Assembly (NCBI RefSeq): GCF_035920345.1
Contig: NZ_CP109149.1
Location: forward strand, 1,612,001-1,676,000
Direction of reading: 5' to 3'
Source of the DNA: Nocardia vinacea
Lineage (GTDB): Bacteria > Actinomycetota > Actinomycetes > Mycobacteriales > Mycobacteriaceae
Length of the DNA: 64,000 nucleotides
Shown here: one piece after another, positions 57,137 through 64,000 of the stretch
Position numbering within the stretch: position 1 is the first letter of the stretch
Layout: the number at the start of each line of letters is the position of its first letter
Program-made: the position numbers and the translations under genes
The notes under the pieces: generated by a model
What the model was told of the DNA's origin: nothing
The model's database searches: none
Seen by the model: the letters and a program-made list of their open reading frames with translations, nothing else

Positions 57137-57868
57137 CTACGAGGCCGGTGCGGCGTCGCCCGAATTCAACTGGATCAGCAGGCTCGCGCGATCGAGGATG
57201 CAGCGCAGTCCGTATTCGAAATTCCGGTCGTCCGGTGCACCCGATCGCAGCCCCTTGTCCATGGCCTCGGCGAGCAGCGGTGTGGTCTCCGGCTCGACCA
57301 GAATGCTGTCGTAATACGCCCGGCCCTCCGCCTCCAGCTCCTGGTTCTTGTCGTAGAGCCGTTGCAGCACAACCGATCCGCGGATGTGCAGATTGATCGC
57401 GGAATAGATATCGAAGGCCTGCTCGACCGATAGGCCCGCTTCCACCAGGCTGGCCACCGTCCGCTCCACCTGTTCGGCCCCCACCCGCCCGGCGTGCTGG
57501 CTCAGCGCCGATCTGACCAGAATCAGATCGCACAGGATCGGGCTCGCGAGGAAGGTGCGGCGCATGGTGCGTGCGTGATTGCCCAGCGTCTCACGCCAAT
57601 TGCCCGACTCGACGAACGGGAAGGGCACGGCATACACATACAGCCGCAGCGCCCGGTCGGTCATCGCATTGAGCAGATCGTCCTTCTTGCGGAAGTACCA
57701 GTAGATGCTGGTCACCCCGACATTGAGATGCTTACCCAGCAGCGGCATGCTCAGGCCGTCGATCGAAACCTGTTGTGCGAGTTCGAAGGCGCCATCGATG
57801 ATGTCCTCGGGATTCAGCGAGCCGCGTTCGCGTCGCTGCCGTCGCTCGACGGTGATCCGTTTCGCCAT
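57137..57868 (-). CDS. TetR family regulator (paralogue of 42966-43778)
   Basis: This 243-residue regulator starts at MAKRITVERRQRRERG, with AGGAGG 6 bases before. The recognition region VGVTSIYWYFRKKDDLLNAMTDRAL is almost identical to that of the other TetR protein, and the ligand domain is clearly homologous (PDDRNFEYGL). It lacks the Lys/Ala tail. It is the last gene of the operon that begins with the P450 at 61984, whose promoter carries the best extended dyad, so it likely autoregulates. Confidence 0.92.
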   Translation of the reverse strand: MAKRITVERRQRRERGSLNPEDIIDGAFELAQQVSIDGLSMPLLGKHLNVGVTSIYWYFRKKDDLLNAMTDRALRLYVYAVPFPFVESGNWRETLGNHARTMRRTFLASPILCDLILVRSALSQHAGRVGAEQVERTVASLVEAGLSVEQAFDIYSAINLHIRGSVVLQRLYDKNQELEAEGRAYYDSILVEPETTPLLAEAMDKGLRSGAPDDRNFEYGLRCILDRASLLIQLNSGDAAPAS

Positions 57869-57870
57869 TG

Positions 57871-58671
57871 CTAACCTCCTGTGCCCCACGCCCCGGTGAA
57901 GACCGGCTCGCGTTTTTCGGCGAATGCGGCGAACGCCTCGATGACGTCTGCGCCGGACAGGTTGATGGTCTGGGCGCGCGCCTCGTTGGCGAGCGCCTCG
58001 CGCATCGTCCGATCCGTTCCGTCGTTCAACAGCGCCTTGGTCTGCGTGAGTGCCAACGGCGGCCCGGCGGCCAACCGCACCGCCAGCTCGTCGACGAACT
58101 TGTCGACAGCCTCGTCGGGCTGTATCCATGTCACGAGTCCGAGGGCGTGCGCTTCTTCGGCGCCGATCATGTCGGCCAGCAATGCCAGGCGTTTGGCCTG
58201 CTGCAGGCCGACGAGTTTGGGTAGCAGCCAGGAGCCTCCGCAATCCAGCGACAGCGCCCGCCGGGAAAAGATCTGGCAGAACCGCGCGTCGGGCGTGGCC
58301 ACCACCAGATCGCATCCGAGCGCGAGATTCCACCCCGCGCCCGCCGCCACGCCGCGCACCTTCGCGACGGTGGGCACCGGGAGGTCGTGCAATTGCTGCA
58401 CGACCTCGTTGATGACGCGCAATTCCCGGCTGGGATCCGGAAACTCGTCCATGCCCGCGGTATCGGAGATGTCGGCACCGGAACAAAACGTACCGTCGGC
58501 CCCGGTCAGAACCACGGCACGAACGTCGCGACCGTGCGCGACTCGGCGGAACTCCGCGCGCAGCTCCGCCCAGAGCTCGCGGGTGAGCGCATTCTTACGG
58601 TGTGGGCGATTCAGCGTCAGTGTCAGCACTGCACCCACCTGCTCGGTGAGCAATACCGGTTCGTCGGTCAC
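57871..58671 (-). CDS. Enoyl-CoA hydratase/isomerase family protein
   Basis: This 266-residue crotonase has the oxyanion loops GADGTFCSGADIS and GVAAGAGWNLALGCDLV. The second-half loop ALSLDCGGSWLLPKLVG has Asp near the usual Glu position, as in one actinobacterial subgroup. It hydrates or isomerises an enoyl-CoA. The GTG start is supplied by the repeat unit at 58669-58756. It lies 2 bases before the TetR gene. Confidence 0.92.
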   Translation of the reverse strand: MTDEPVLLTEQVGAVLTLTLNRPHRKNALTRELWAELRAEFRRVAHGRDVRAVVLTGADGTFCSGADISDTAGMDEFPDPSRELRVINEVVQQLHDLPVPTVAKVRGVAAGAGWNLALGCDLVVATPDARFCQIFSRRALSLDCGGSWLLPKLVGLQQAKRLALLADMIGAEEAHALGLVTWIQPDEAVDKFVDELAVRLAAGPPLALTQTKALLNDGTDRTMREALANEARAQTINLSGADVIEAFAAFAEKREPVFTGAWGTGG

Positions 58672-58756
58672 AACTTCACCTCGCTGTCGCTCGGCTCCGC
58701 CGTGACCGGCGGTGCTGTGCCTATGGTTCCCTCGCTACACTCGGTCACAATCTCGT
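58669..58756 (-). repeat. Copy of the leader-like repeat with RBS and GTG start
   Basis: On the minus strand: GTGACCGAGTGTAGCGAGGGAACCAT, split by a short insert, then CGGTCACGGCGGAGCCGAGC, then GACAGCGAGGTGAAGTTGTGA. It matches the tract at 14885-15046 over most positions, and here its last GTG is the start codon of the enoyl-CoA hydratase, with GGTGAAG as ribosome binding site. Confidence 0.75.
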
Positions 58757-58771
58757 CCTTTCATATCCGGA

Positions 58772-60004
58772 TCAGCGGACGGGTTGGTCGGTACCGGGCC
58801 CGATGGCGCCCCGGTCACGTAGGCGGGCGATGTCGTCGGCGCTGAATCCGGCTGCGGCCAGGACGGTTTCGGTGTGCTGCCCGAGAGCGGGGATCGCGCC
58901 CATGGGCGGTTCGTATCCGGCGATGACGGGCGGCGGCAGCAGGGCGGGTACCGGACCGGCGGGTGTTTCGATCGGCCGCCAGCGTCGGCGCGCCGAAAGG
59001 TGCGGATGGGCGATCACGTCGGTGGGGGTGTTGTAGCGGGAGTTCCCGATGCCGGCCGCGTCAGCGCACAGCTGGACGGTGGCCAGGTCGTGTCGCGCGC
59101 ACCACTGCGCGATCGTGGCATCGAGTTCGGCACGGTGGCGCACCCGTCCGGCATTGGTGGTGAATCTCGGATCATCGGCGAGATCGGACCGGTCGAGAAT
59201 GTCGCGGGCCAGGCGCTGCCATTCTCGGTCGTTCGTCGTGCCGAGCACCACGGTGCGGCCGTCTCCGGTGGGGTAGGCGCCGTAGGGTGCGACCGCGGGG
59301 GAACTCATGCCCAGCGGCTGCTGATCGATTCCGGTGTGCCGGGTGTAGTTGAGCGCGTAACCCATCAGCTCGGCCGCCGTGTCGAAGAGGCTCACAGCCG
59401 CCGAGGCGGATTTCGTCGCGGATCTGCCGGGCGCTCGTCTGCCGCAGATCATCGCCACGATCGTCAACGCGGCGTACAGACCCGAGCACACGTCGGCGAT
59501 CGGCGGGCCGGGTTTGGCCGGGGCATCCGGGAACCCGGTGACCGCGCAGACCCCTGATTCGGCCTGAATCAGCAGGTCATAGGCTCTTTTGTGGGACAGT
59601 GGTCCGCCCGGGCCGTAACCGTCGATCTCCATCGCGATCACGTCCGGATGCCGCACCGTCAGATCGTCCGCAGCCAGGCCGAGTGCGGCGGTCGCCCCCG
59701 GTGCCAGATTGGATACGAAAACATCGGCGGATTCCAGCAAGCGGTGCAGAACCGCTTGTCCCTCAGGATCTTTGAGGTTGAGCGCCACCGATTCCTTGCC
59801 GCGGTTCACCCACACGAAATGCGCGGCGAGCCCGTTGACCACATCGTCGTAGTCGCGCGCGAAGTCGCCGCCGCGCGGATTCTCGATCTTGATCACCCTG
59901 GCTCCGAAATCGGCCAGGGCGCGGGTGCACATGGGTGCGGAGACGGCCTGCTCCAGGGCCACGACGGTGACTCCGGCGAGCGGCCCCGCGGTCGGATCGG
60001 CCAT
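58772..60004 (-). CDS. CaiB/BaiF family (class III) CoA-transferase
   Basis: This 410-residue CoA-transferase has an N-terminal GPLAGVTVVALEQAVSAPMCTRALADFGARVIKIE and catalytic Asp at about 171 (PIADVCSGLYAA). It is a diverged paralogue of the enzyme at 31666-32913. The ATG at 60004 overlaps the SDR stop (TGATG). It lies in the P450 operon, so it likely activates a P450/SDR product as a CoA ester. Confidence 0.93.
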   Translation of the reverse strand: MADPTAGPLAGVTVVALEQAVSAPMCTRALADFGARVIKIENPRGGDFARDYDDVVNGLAAHFVWVNRGKESVALNLKDPEGQAVLHRLLESADVFVSNLAPGATAALGLAADDLTVRHPDVIAMEIDGYGPGGPLSHKRAYDLLIQAESGVCAVTGFPDAPAKPGPPIADVCSGLYAALTIVAMICGRRAPGRSATKSASAAVSLFDTAAELMGYALNYTRHTGIDQQPLGMSSPAVAPYGAYPTGDGRTVVLGTTNDREWQRLARDILDRSDLADDPRFTTNAGRVRHRAELDATIAQWCARHDLATVQLCADAAGIGNSRYNTPTDVIAHPHLSARRRWRPIETPAGPVPALLPPPVIAGYEPPMGAIPALGQHTETVLAAAGFSADDIARLRDRGAIGPGTDQPVR

Positions 60005-60786
60005 CACATCACCAGGCCACCGTCTACCGGCAGTACCTGACCGGTGATGTAGGAGGCGGCATCGGAGGCCAGAAATACGAAGGCTCCGGCGACCTCATCC
60101 GGTTCGGCCCACCGCCGCATCGGAATGCGATTGAGCATCTGTTCGGCGAACTTCGGATCGGTGCGGATCTTGGCCGTCATCGGGGTGGCCGCCGCCGGCG
60201 CCAGCGCGTTGACGGTGATCTGCTTGCGCGCCAGCTCCCGTGCCAGCGATTTGGTCAGCCCGACGATGGCGGACTTCGCTGCCGAGTAATTGACCTGCCC
60301 GAGCGCACCGGCCAGACCAGCGGACGAGGTCACGTTGATGATGCGGCCGGTGCCGTCGGTGGGCAGGTATTCCAGCGCCGCCTTCGCGCAACGGAACGCA
60401 CCCAGCACATGGATGTCGAGCAACAGCTGCACCGACTCCTCGGTGGTATTGCCGAACATCGCCGGTGCAGTCACCCCGGCGTTGTTGACCACGATGTGCA
60501 AGGTGCCCCCGGCCAATTCGGCCGCCGCGGCAACCGCGGCGGCGGCGGCCCCGGAATCCCGGACATCCAGTGCGGTGCTCGCGGCCCGCCCGCCGTCGGC
60601 AAAGATCTTTTCCGCCGTGGTCGCGGCTGCCGCCGCGTCGAGATCGGTGACCAGCACCGCAGCGCCCTGATCCGCCAGGGCGGTGGCAACGGCCGCACCT
60701 ATGCCGCCGCCGGCACCAGTGACCAGCGCAGCGCGCCCGGATAGGTCGAAGCGGTTTCGATTCTGTTGCGGCTCAGGCGATGACAT
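60004..60786 (-). CDS. Short-chain dehydrogenase/reductase (FabG-like)
   Basis: This 260-residue classical SDR has cofactor loop VTGAGGGIGAAVA, NNAGV, active-site YSAAK and the C-terminal YITGQVLPVDGGLVM. It overlaps the P450 gene upstream by 14 bases and the CoA-transferase downstream. The likely role is oxidation of the alcohol made by the P450, or a beta-hydroxyacyl step. Confidence 0.93.
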   Translation of the reverse strand: MSSPEPQQNRNRFDLSGRAALVTGAGGGIGAAVATALADQGAAVLVTDLDAAAAATTAEKIFADGGRAASTALDVRDSGAAAAAVAAAAELAGGTLHIVVNNAGVTAPAMFGNTTEESVQLLLDIHVLGAFRCAKAALEYLPTDGTGRIINVTSSAGLAGALGQVNYSAAKSAIVGLTKSLARELARKQITVNALAPAAATPMTAKIRTDPKFAEQMLNRIPMRRWAEPDEVAGAFVFLASDAASYITGQVLPVDGGLVM

Positions 60787-61984
60787 CGAAAGTCACCGGG
60801 AGTGTGTTGGGCGAACGGAACGGCTGGCCGAAGATATGTGGATCGCCCCCGGGTACCAGGGTGAATCCGGTCAGCCGACTCAGCAGGGCTTCCATGGCGA
60901 CCCGGGTCTCCATGCGGGCCAGGTGCAGACCGAGGCAGGTGTGTGCACCGGCGGTGAAGCTGATGTGCGGAATGTGGGTTCGGAAGATATCGAACTCCTC
61001 CGGTCGCTCCCAGCGGGTCTCGTCGCGGTTGGCCGAGCCCAGGCACAGGTCGAGCACCGCGCCCTGCGGAATGGCGACACCTTCCAGTTCGGCGTCCTCG
61101 GTCACGTACCGCTGCACCAGTGTGAGCGGCGTTTCGTAGCGCAGCCCTTCCTCGACGGCCTGGGCGATCAGGTCGTGGTTGCGCTGCACTGCCTCGAATT
61201 GCTCCGGGTGCGTGAGCAGCAGATACAGCAGATTTCCGGACGACCGATAGGTGGTTTCCAATCCGGCGGGCAGCAGCAGCCGCAGGAAGGAGTAGATGGC
61301 CTCCTCGGTCAGCTTCTCCCCGTCGACCTCGGCTGTCACCAGATCACCGATGATGTCGTCGGTCGGCTGGGACCGCCGCTGCTCGATATGCCCGAGGAAG
61401 TACTCCTTCAGGTCGTTGGCGGCTGCCAGCGCCTGCGGAACCTTGTTGGCGTAGCTGATGATCGACACCGCCGCCTGCCGGAAGAAGGGCAGATCCTCCT
61501 CGGGGAGGCCGAGCAGTCGGGCGATGACCCGAGTCGGAAATTCGAAGGTGAATTCCTTGATCAGGTCGGCGCTGCCGCGCTCGGCGAACTCGTCGATGAG
61601 CGCATTGCAGATCGGCCGGACGATATCCGGTTCCCAGCGCACCAGTGACTGCGGTTTGAATGCCGTGGCCACCAGATTCCGGTGCGCCCGATGCTTCTTG
61701 CCGTCCATGGCGAGAATGGTCGGGCCCATGAATACGCCGATCGTGGAGTCGTACAGCTTGGAACTGAAAACCCGACTGCTGCGCAGTGCGGTGCTCACCG
61801 CCGGGTAGGAGACGGCGGCATAGCTGTCCGACGGGCGCAGCGACTCCGGTGTATGGGAGTAGTCCATGACCGTTCCGTGGAAGACACCGCCGTCGCGCCG
61901 CTTGGCGGCGAAGAACGGGTAGGGATCACGAAGATCGAGGGTGTCTTCGGCCGTCGCCGATTTGTCTTGAACAGGGATATCCAC
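60773..61984 (-). CDS. Cytochrome P450
   Basis: This 403-residue bacterial P450 has the heme loop FTAGAHTCLGLHLARME with ligand Cys350, the K-helix ExxR in EEGLRYE, and an I-helix LLPAGLETTYRS with AGxET in place of AGxDT. It is soluble, so it depends on a ferredoxin and reductase not seen nearby. It is the first gene of an operon with SDR, CoA-transferase, enoyl-CoA hydratase and TetR. The substrate is a hydrophobic compound, not identified. Confidence 0.95.
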   Translation of the reverse strand: MDIPVQDKSATAEDTLDLRDPYPFFAAKRRDGGVFHGTVMDYSHTPESLRPSDSYAAVSYPAVSTALRSSRVFSSKLYDSTIGVFMGPTILAMDGKKHRAHRNLVATAFKPQSLVRWEPDIVRPICNALIDEFAERGSADLIKEFTFEFPTRVIARLLGLPEEDLPFFRQAAVSIISYANKVPQALAAANDLKEYFLGHIEQRRSQPTDDIIGDLVTAEVDGEKLTEEAIYSFLRLLLPAGLETTYRSSGNLLYLLLTHPEQFEAVQRNHDLIAQAVEEGLRYETPLTLVQRYVTEDAELEGVAIPQGAVLDLCLGSANRDETRWERPEEFDIFRTHIPHISFTAGAHTCLGLHLARMETRVAMEALLSRLTGFTLVPGGDPHIFGQPFRSPNTLPVTFDVIA

Positions 61985-62031
61985 AGCTCACCTCTACGTT
62001 GTCACAGCGCACGGCGCCCGTCTGGTACGAG

Positions 62032-62052
62032 ATACTGTAATATATACAGTAT
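62032..62052. promoter_or_regulatory. Regulon operator, extended perfect dyad
   Basis: ATACTGTA-ATATA-TACAGTAT: perfect 8-bp arms around a 5-base spacer, 48 bases before the P450 start codon. It is the strongest copy of the shared dyad. Confidence 0.78.
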
Positions 62053-62107
62053 AGCTTCTTCGCGGGCACGCCGAACGGCTGTGGTCGGCATTTCGACAGG
62101 TTGTCGG

Positions 62108-62893
62108 CTACAGCTGAATCGGTGCCCCGGCGACCAGCGGCGCGACGAACCCGCCATCCACGTGGATGTCCTGTCCGTTGATCCAGCGCGCCTGCGGTGA
62201 GCCGAGGAAGGCGATGACGGGCACGATGTCGTCGACCGTGGCGTGCCTGCCGATCGTCGCCTTCACGGTGTCGAGGACGTCCTTGCCCATCGATGCCTCG
62301 AAGTCGGCCAGGATCGGCGTCTCGGTCGGCCCCGGGCTCACGGTATTCACCCGGATCCCGTATTTCTGCCAGGCCGCGGGTGCCAGCCGCTTGGCGTAGA
62401 TGATCGCGGCCTGCTTCGATGTGCTGTACACCGGATAGGCCGGGTCCTGGCCCTGCTGCCAGCGCTCGACGGTCTCGGCGTCGGTCGCGGCGAGCAGTCC
62501 GGCAACCTCGTCGAGGCGCTGCTGCCAGCCGAGGGCCGCCACCGACGCGACCGTGACGATCGCGCCACCGTGTCGCAGCAGCGGCAGCATCCCCTCGACC
62601 GTGAGCCGCATACCGAGATAGTTCACCTTCAGCACATCCGCGGCGGGCGCGGTACCGGGCACTCCGGCGATGTAGGCCAGCAGATCCCAGCCCGTACCGA
62701 TCCGGTCCAGCAGCGCCGCGATGGCCGCGGCGTCGCGCAGGTCGCACTGTTCGTGCTGTGCGGCCGGGGTTTCGTTGGGGCGCAGATCCACCGCGAGCAC
62801 ATGGTCGCCGTTGTGGTGGAAGTGGGCGGCGGTCGCCGCACCGATTCCCGATCCGGCGCCTACCACCACGATTTTGTGTTGCCGGGAGTCCAT
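62108..62893 (-). CDS. Short-chain dehydrogenase/reductase
   Basis: This 261-residue SDR starts at ATG 62893 (MDSRQHK). Cofactor loop VVGAGSGIGAATA, active site YSTSK, C-terminal INGQDIHVDGGFVAP. The YIAGVPG stretch replaces NNAG, as in 3-alpha-hydroxysteroid/terpenol-type SDRs, which fits a cyclic alcohol substrate only loosely. It is divergent from the P450 at 63049 and the promoter region lacks a clear dyad. Confidence 0.9.
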   Translation of the reverse strand: MDSRQHKIVVVGAGSGIGAATAAHFHHNGDHVLAVDLRPNETPAAQHEQCDLRDAAAIAALLDRIGTGWDLLAYIAGVPGTAPAADVLKVNYLGMRLTVEGMLPLLRHGGAIVTVASVAALGWQQRLDEVAGLLAATDAETVERWQQGQDPAYPVYSTSKQAAIIYAKRLAPAAWQKYGIRVNTVSPGPTETPILADFEASMGKDVLDTVKATIGRHATVDDIVPVIAFLGSPQARWINGQDIHVDGGFVAPLVAGAPIQL

Positions 62894-63048
62894 GAATACC
62901 ACCGTTCCGCTGCACGGATGTGCGTTATAGAATGCTTGACAGTAAGGGTCACTATAAATCAGGCTGTTGGCCGATACAAACGATCTGGGACGCGGTCTGC
63001 CCGCCGGATCGGACCCGCATGAAGACGGATGGAATGGAAGTGCCGCAG

Positions 63049-64000
63049 ATGAGCATGCCGATCGTCGACGAAGCCGCCAATGTCCTCGCGGACCCGACCG
63101 CCTATACCGACGAGGCACGATTGCACGGCGCGCTCACCGCGCTGCGGGCGAAGGCTCCGGTATCTCTGGTCGACGTGCCTCGGTACAAGCCGTTCTGGGC
63201 TATCACCAAACATGCCGACATCATGGCGATCGAGCGGGCAAACCGGCTGTTCACGAACTGGCCTCGACCGGTGCTGATGACGGCCGAATCGGATGAGATG
63301 CAGGCGACGGCCGGTATTCGCACACTGATCCATATGGATGATCCGCAGCACCGGGTGGTGCGCGCGATCGCGGCGGATTGGTTCAGCCCGAAAGCCATGA
63401 AGGCACTGAGTGATCGAGTCGAACAACTGGCGAAACGCTACGTCGACAAAATGCGCGATGCCGGTGGGGAATGCGACTTCGTCCAGGAGGTCGCGGTGAA
63501 TTTCCCGCTGTATGTGATCATGTCGCTGCTCGGCGTTCCGGAGGCCGATTTTCCCCGGATGCTCGAGCTCACCCAGGAATTGGTCGGCAGCGACGACGCC
63601 GAGCTGCAGCGCAGCGCACCGGCGGACGAGAAGATGAACTCGCTGATCGAAATGTTCGAATACTTCAAGCATCTCACCGAGTCCTGGCGGGCGAATCCCA
63701 CCGGAGACCTCGGGTCCACGATCGCCAACGCTCGTATCGACGGCGAACCGCTCTCGGATGTCGACACCATGTCGTACTACGCGATCATCGCCACGGCCGG
63801 GCACGACACCACGAGCAGCAGCATCTCCGGTGGCCTGCGAGCGCTGATCGACCATCCCGATCAGCGCGAACGGTTGCGTACCAATCCGGATCTGATGCCG
63901 CAGGCGACCGAGGAGATCATCCGGTGGGTCACGCCGGTCAAGGCGTTCATGCGGACGGCCGCCGAGGATACGACGGTCCACGATGTGCCCATCGCCGCCG
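63049..64000 (+). CDS. Cytochrome P450, 5' part (cut by window edge)
   Basis: At least 317 residues of a second soluble P450 are visible: the I-helix TAGHDTTSSS (AGxDTT) and the K-helix ExxR in EEIIRW. The heme-binding Cys loop lies beyond the right edge. The start is uncertain: ATG 63049 has GGAAG (63036-63040) 8 bases before it; in-frame ATGs at 63019 and 63034 are alternatives. It is only distantly similar to the P450 at 60773, so it probably performs a different oxidation. Confidence 0.9.
   Translation, partial: MSMPIVDEAANVLADPTAYTDEARLHGALTALRAKAPVSLVDVPRYKPFWAITKHADIMAIERANRLFTNWPRPVLMTAESDEMQATAGIRTLIHMDDPQHRVVRAIAADWFSPKAMKALSDRVEQLAKRYVDKMRDAGGECDFVQEVAVNFPLYVIMSLLGVPEADFPRMLELTQELVGSDDAELQRSAPADEKMNSLIEMFEYFKHLTESWRANPTGDLGSTIANARIDGEPLSDVDTMSYYAIIATAGHDTTSSSISGGLRALIDHPDQRERLRTNPDLMPQATEEIIRWVTPVKAFMRTAAEDTTVHDVPIAA

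Noticed and set aside
62926..62960. Possible regulon site between the divergent SDR and P450 (GACAGTAAGGGTCACTAT).
   Set aside because: Half-sites do not fit ACTGTA-N5-TACAGT in either orientation beyond chance.

Overview
The window is high-GC actinobacterial DNA, most likely from Nocardia or a close relative in the Mycobacteriales. The evidence is the Lnt/RbpA neighbourhood (mycobacteria have Lnt-Ppm1 next to rbpA), a complete YrbE2-Mce6 lipid-import operon, many GTG/TTG starts, and a gene content of P450s, acyl-CoA enzymes and TetR regulators. No rRNA, tRNA, CRISPR array or intact insertion sequence was seen.

Left part (1-25.5 kb). The 3' end of lnt is followed by a 13.6-kb gene for a four-module non-ribosomal peptide synthetase, C-A-PCP repeated four times plus a thioesterase. 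Its first module looks like EntF and carries a textbook serine code. A 49-residue ORF coupled to its stop codon, a tract of leader-like repeats and a DrrAB-type ABC exporter follow. Then come a quinone-oxidoreductase-like MDR enzyme divergent from a TetR gene, a bidirectional terminator, rbpA with an ECF-sigma-type promoter, and housekeeping or stress genes: a Cys-rich small protein, YaeQ, a membrane protein, an M23 peptidase, two ArsR regulators, a GT9 glycosyltransferase, a VOC protein and an HdeD-like protein.

Middle part (25.5-31.6 kb). An accessory island is bounded by two gene remnants, an integrase core and a MarR tail. It holds a PLAT-like protein, a LodB-like flavoprotein and a LodA-like (CTQ-type) oxidase fused to a von Willebrand A domain. 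The oxidase gene is frameshifted in this sequence.

Right part (31.6-64 kb). This is a catabolic region. The mce operon (YrbEAB, MceA-F, two Mce-associated proteins, a class III CoA-transferase) probably imports a hydrophobic substrate. Around it lie an SDR, an esterase, an aldehyde dehydrogenase, an acyl-CoA synthetase, an acyl-CoA dehydrogenase, and a minus-strand operon of P450, SDR, CoA-transferase, enoyl-CoA hydratase and TetR. A second SDR and a second P450 sit at the right edge. Two TetR paralogues (42966-43778 and 57137-57868) have nearly identical recognition helices. A shared dyad, ACTGTA-N5-TACAGT or a close variant, lies in front of at least five of these units, so they look like one regulon.

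Inside this region is a self-contained operon (49800 down to about 44822): a NorD-like vWA protein, a NorQ-like AAA+ ATPase, two unlisted mini membrane proteins of 32 and 39 aa, two unrecognised membrane proteins and an APH-like kinase, under its own TetR. No nitric oxide reductase is present, so the client of the NorQ/NorD pair is unknown. This operon and the LodA-vWA/LodB pair are the best candidates here for undescribed biology.
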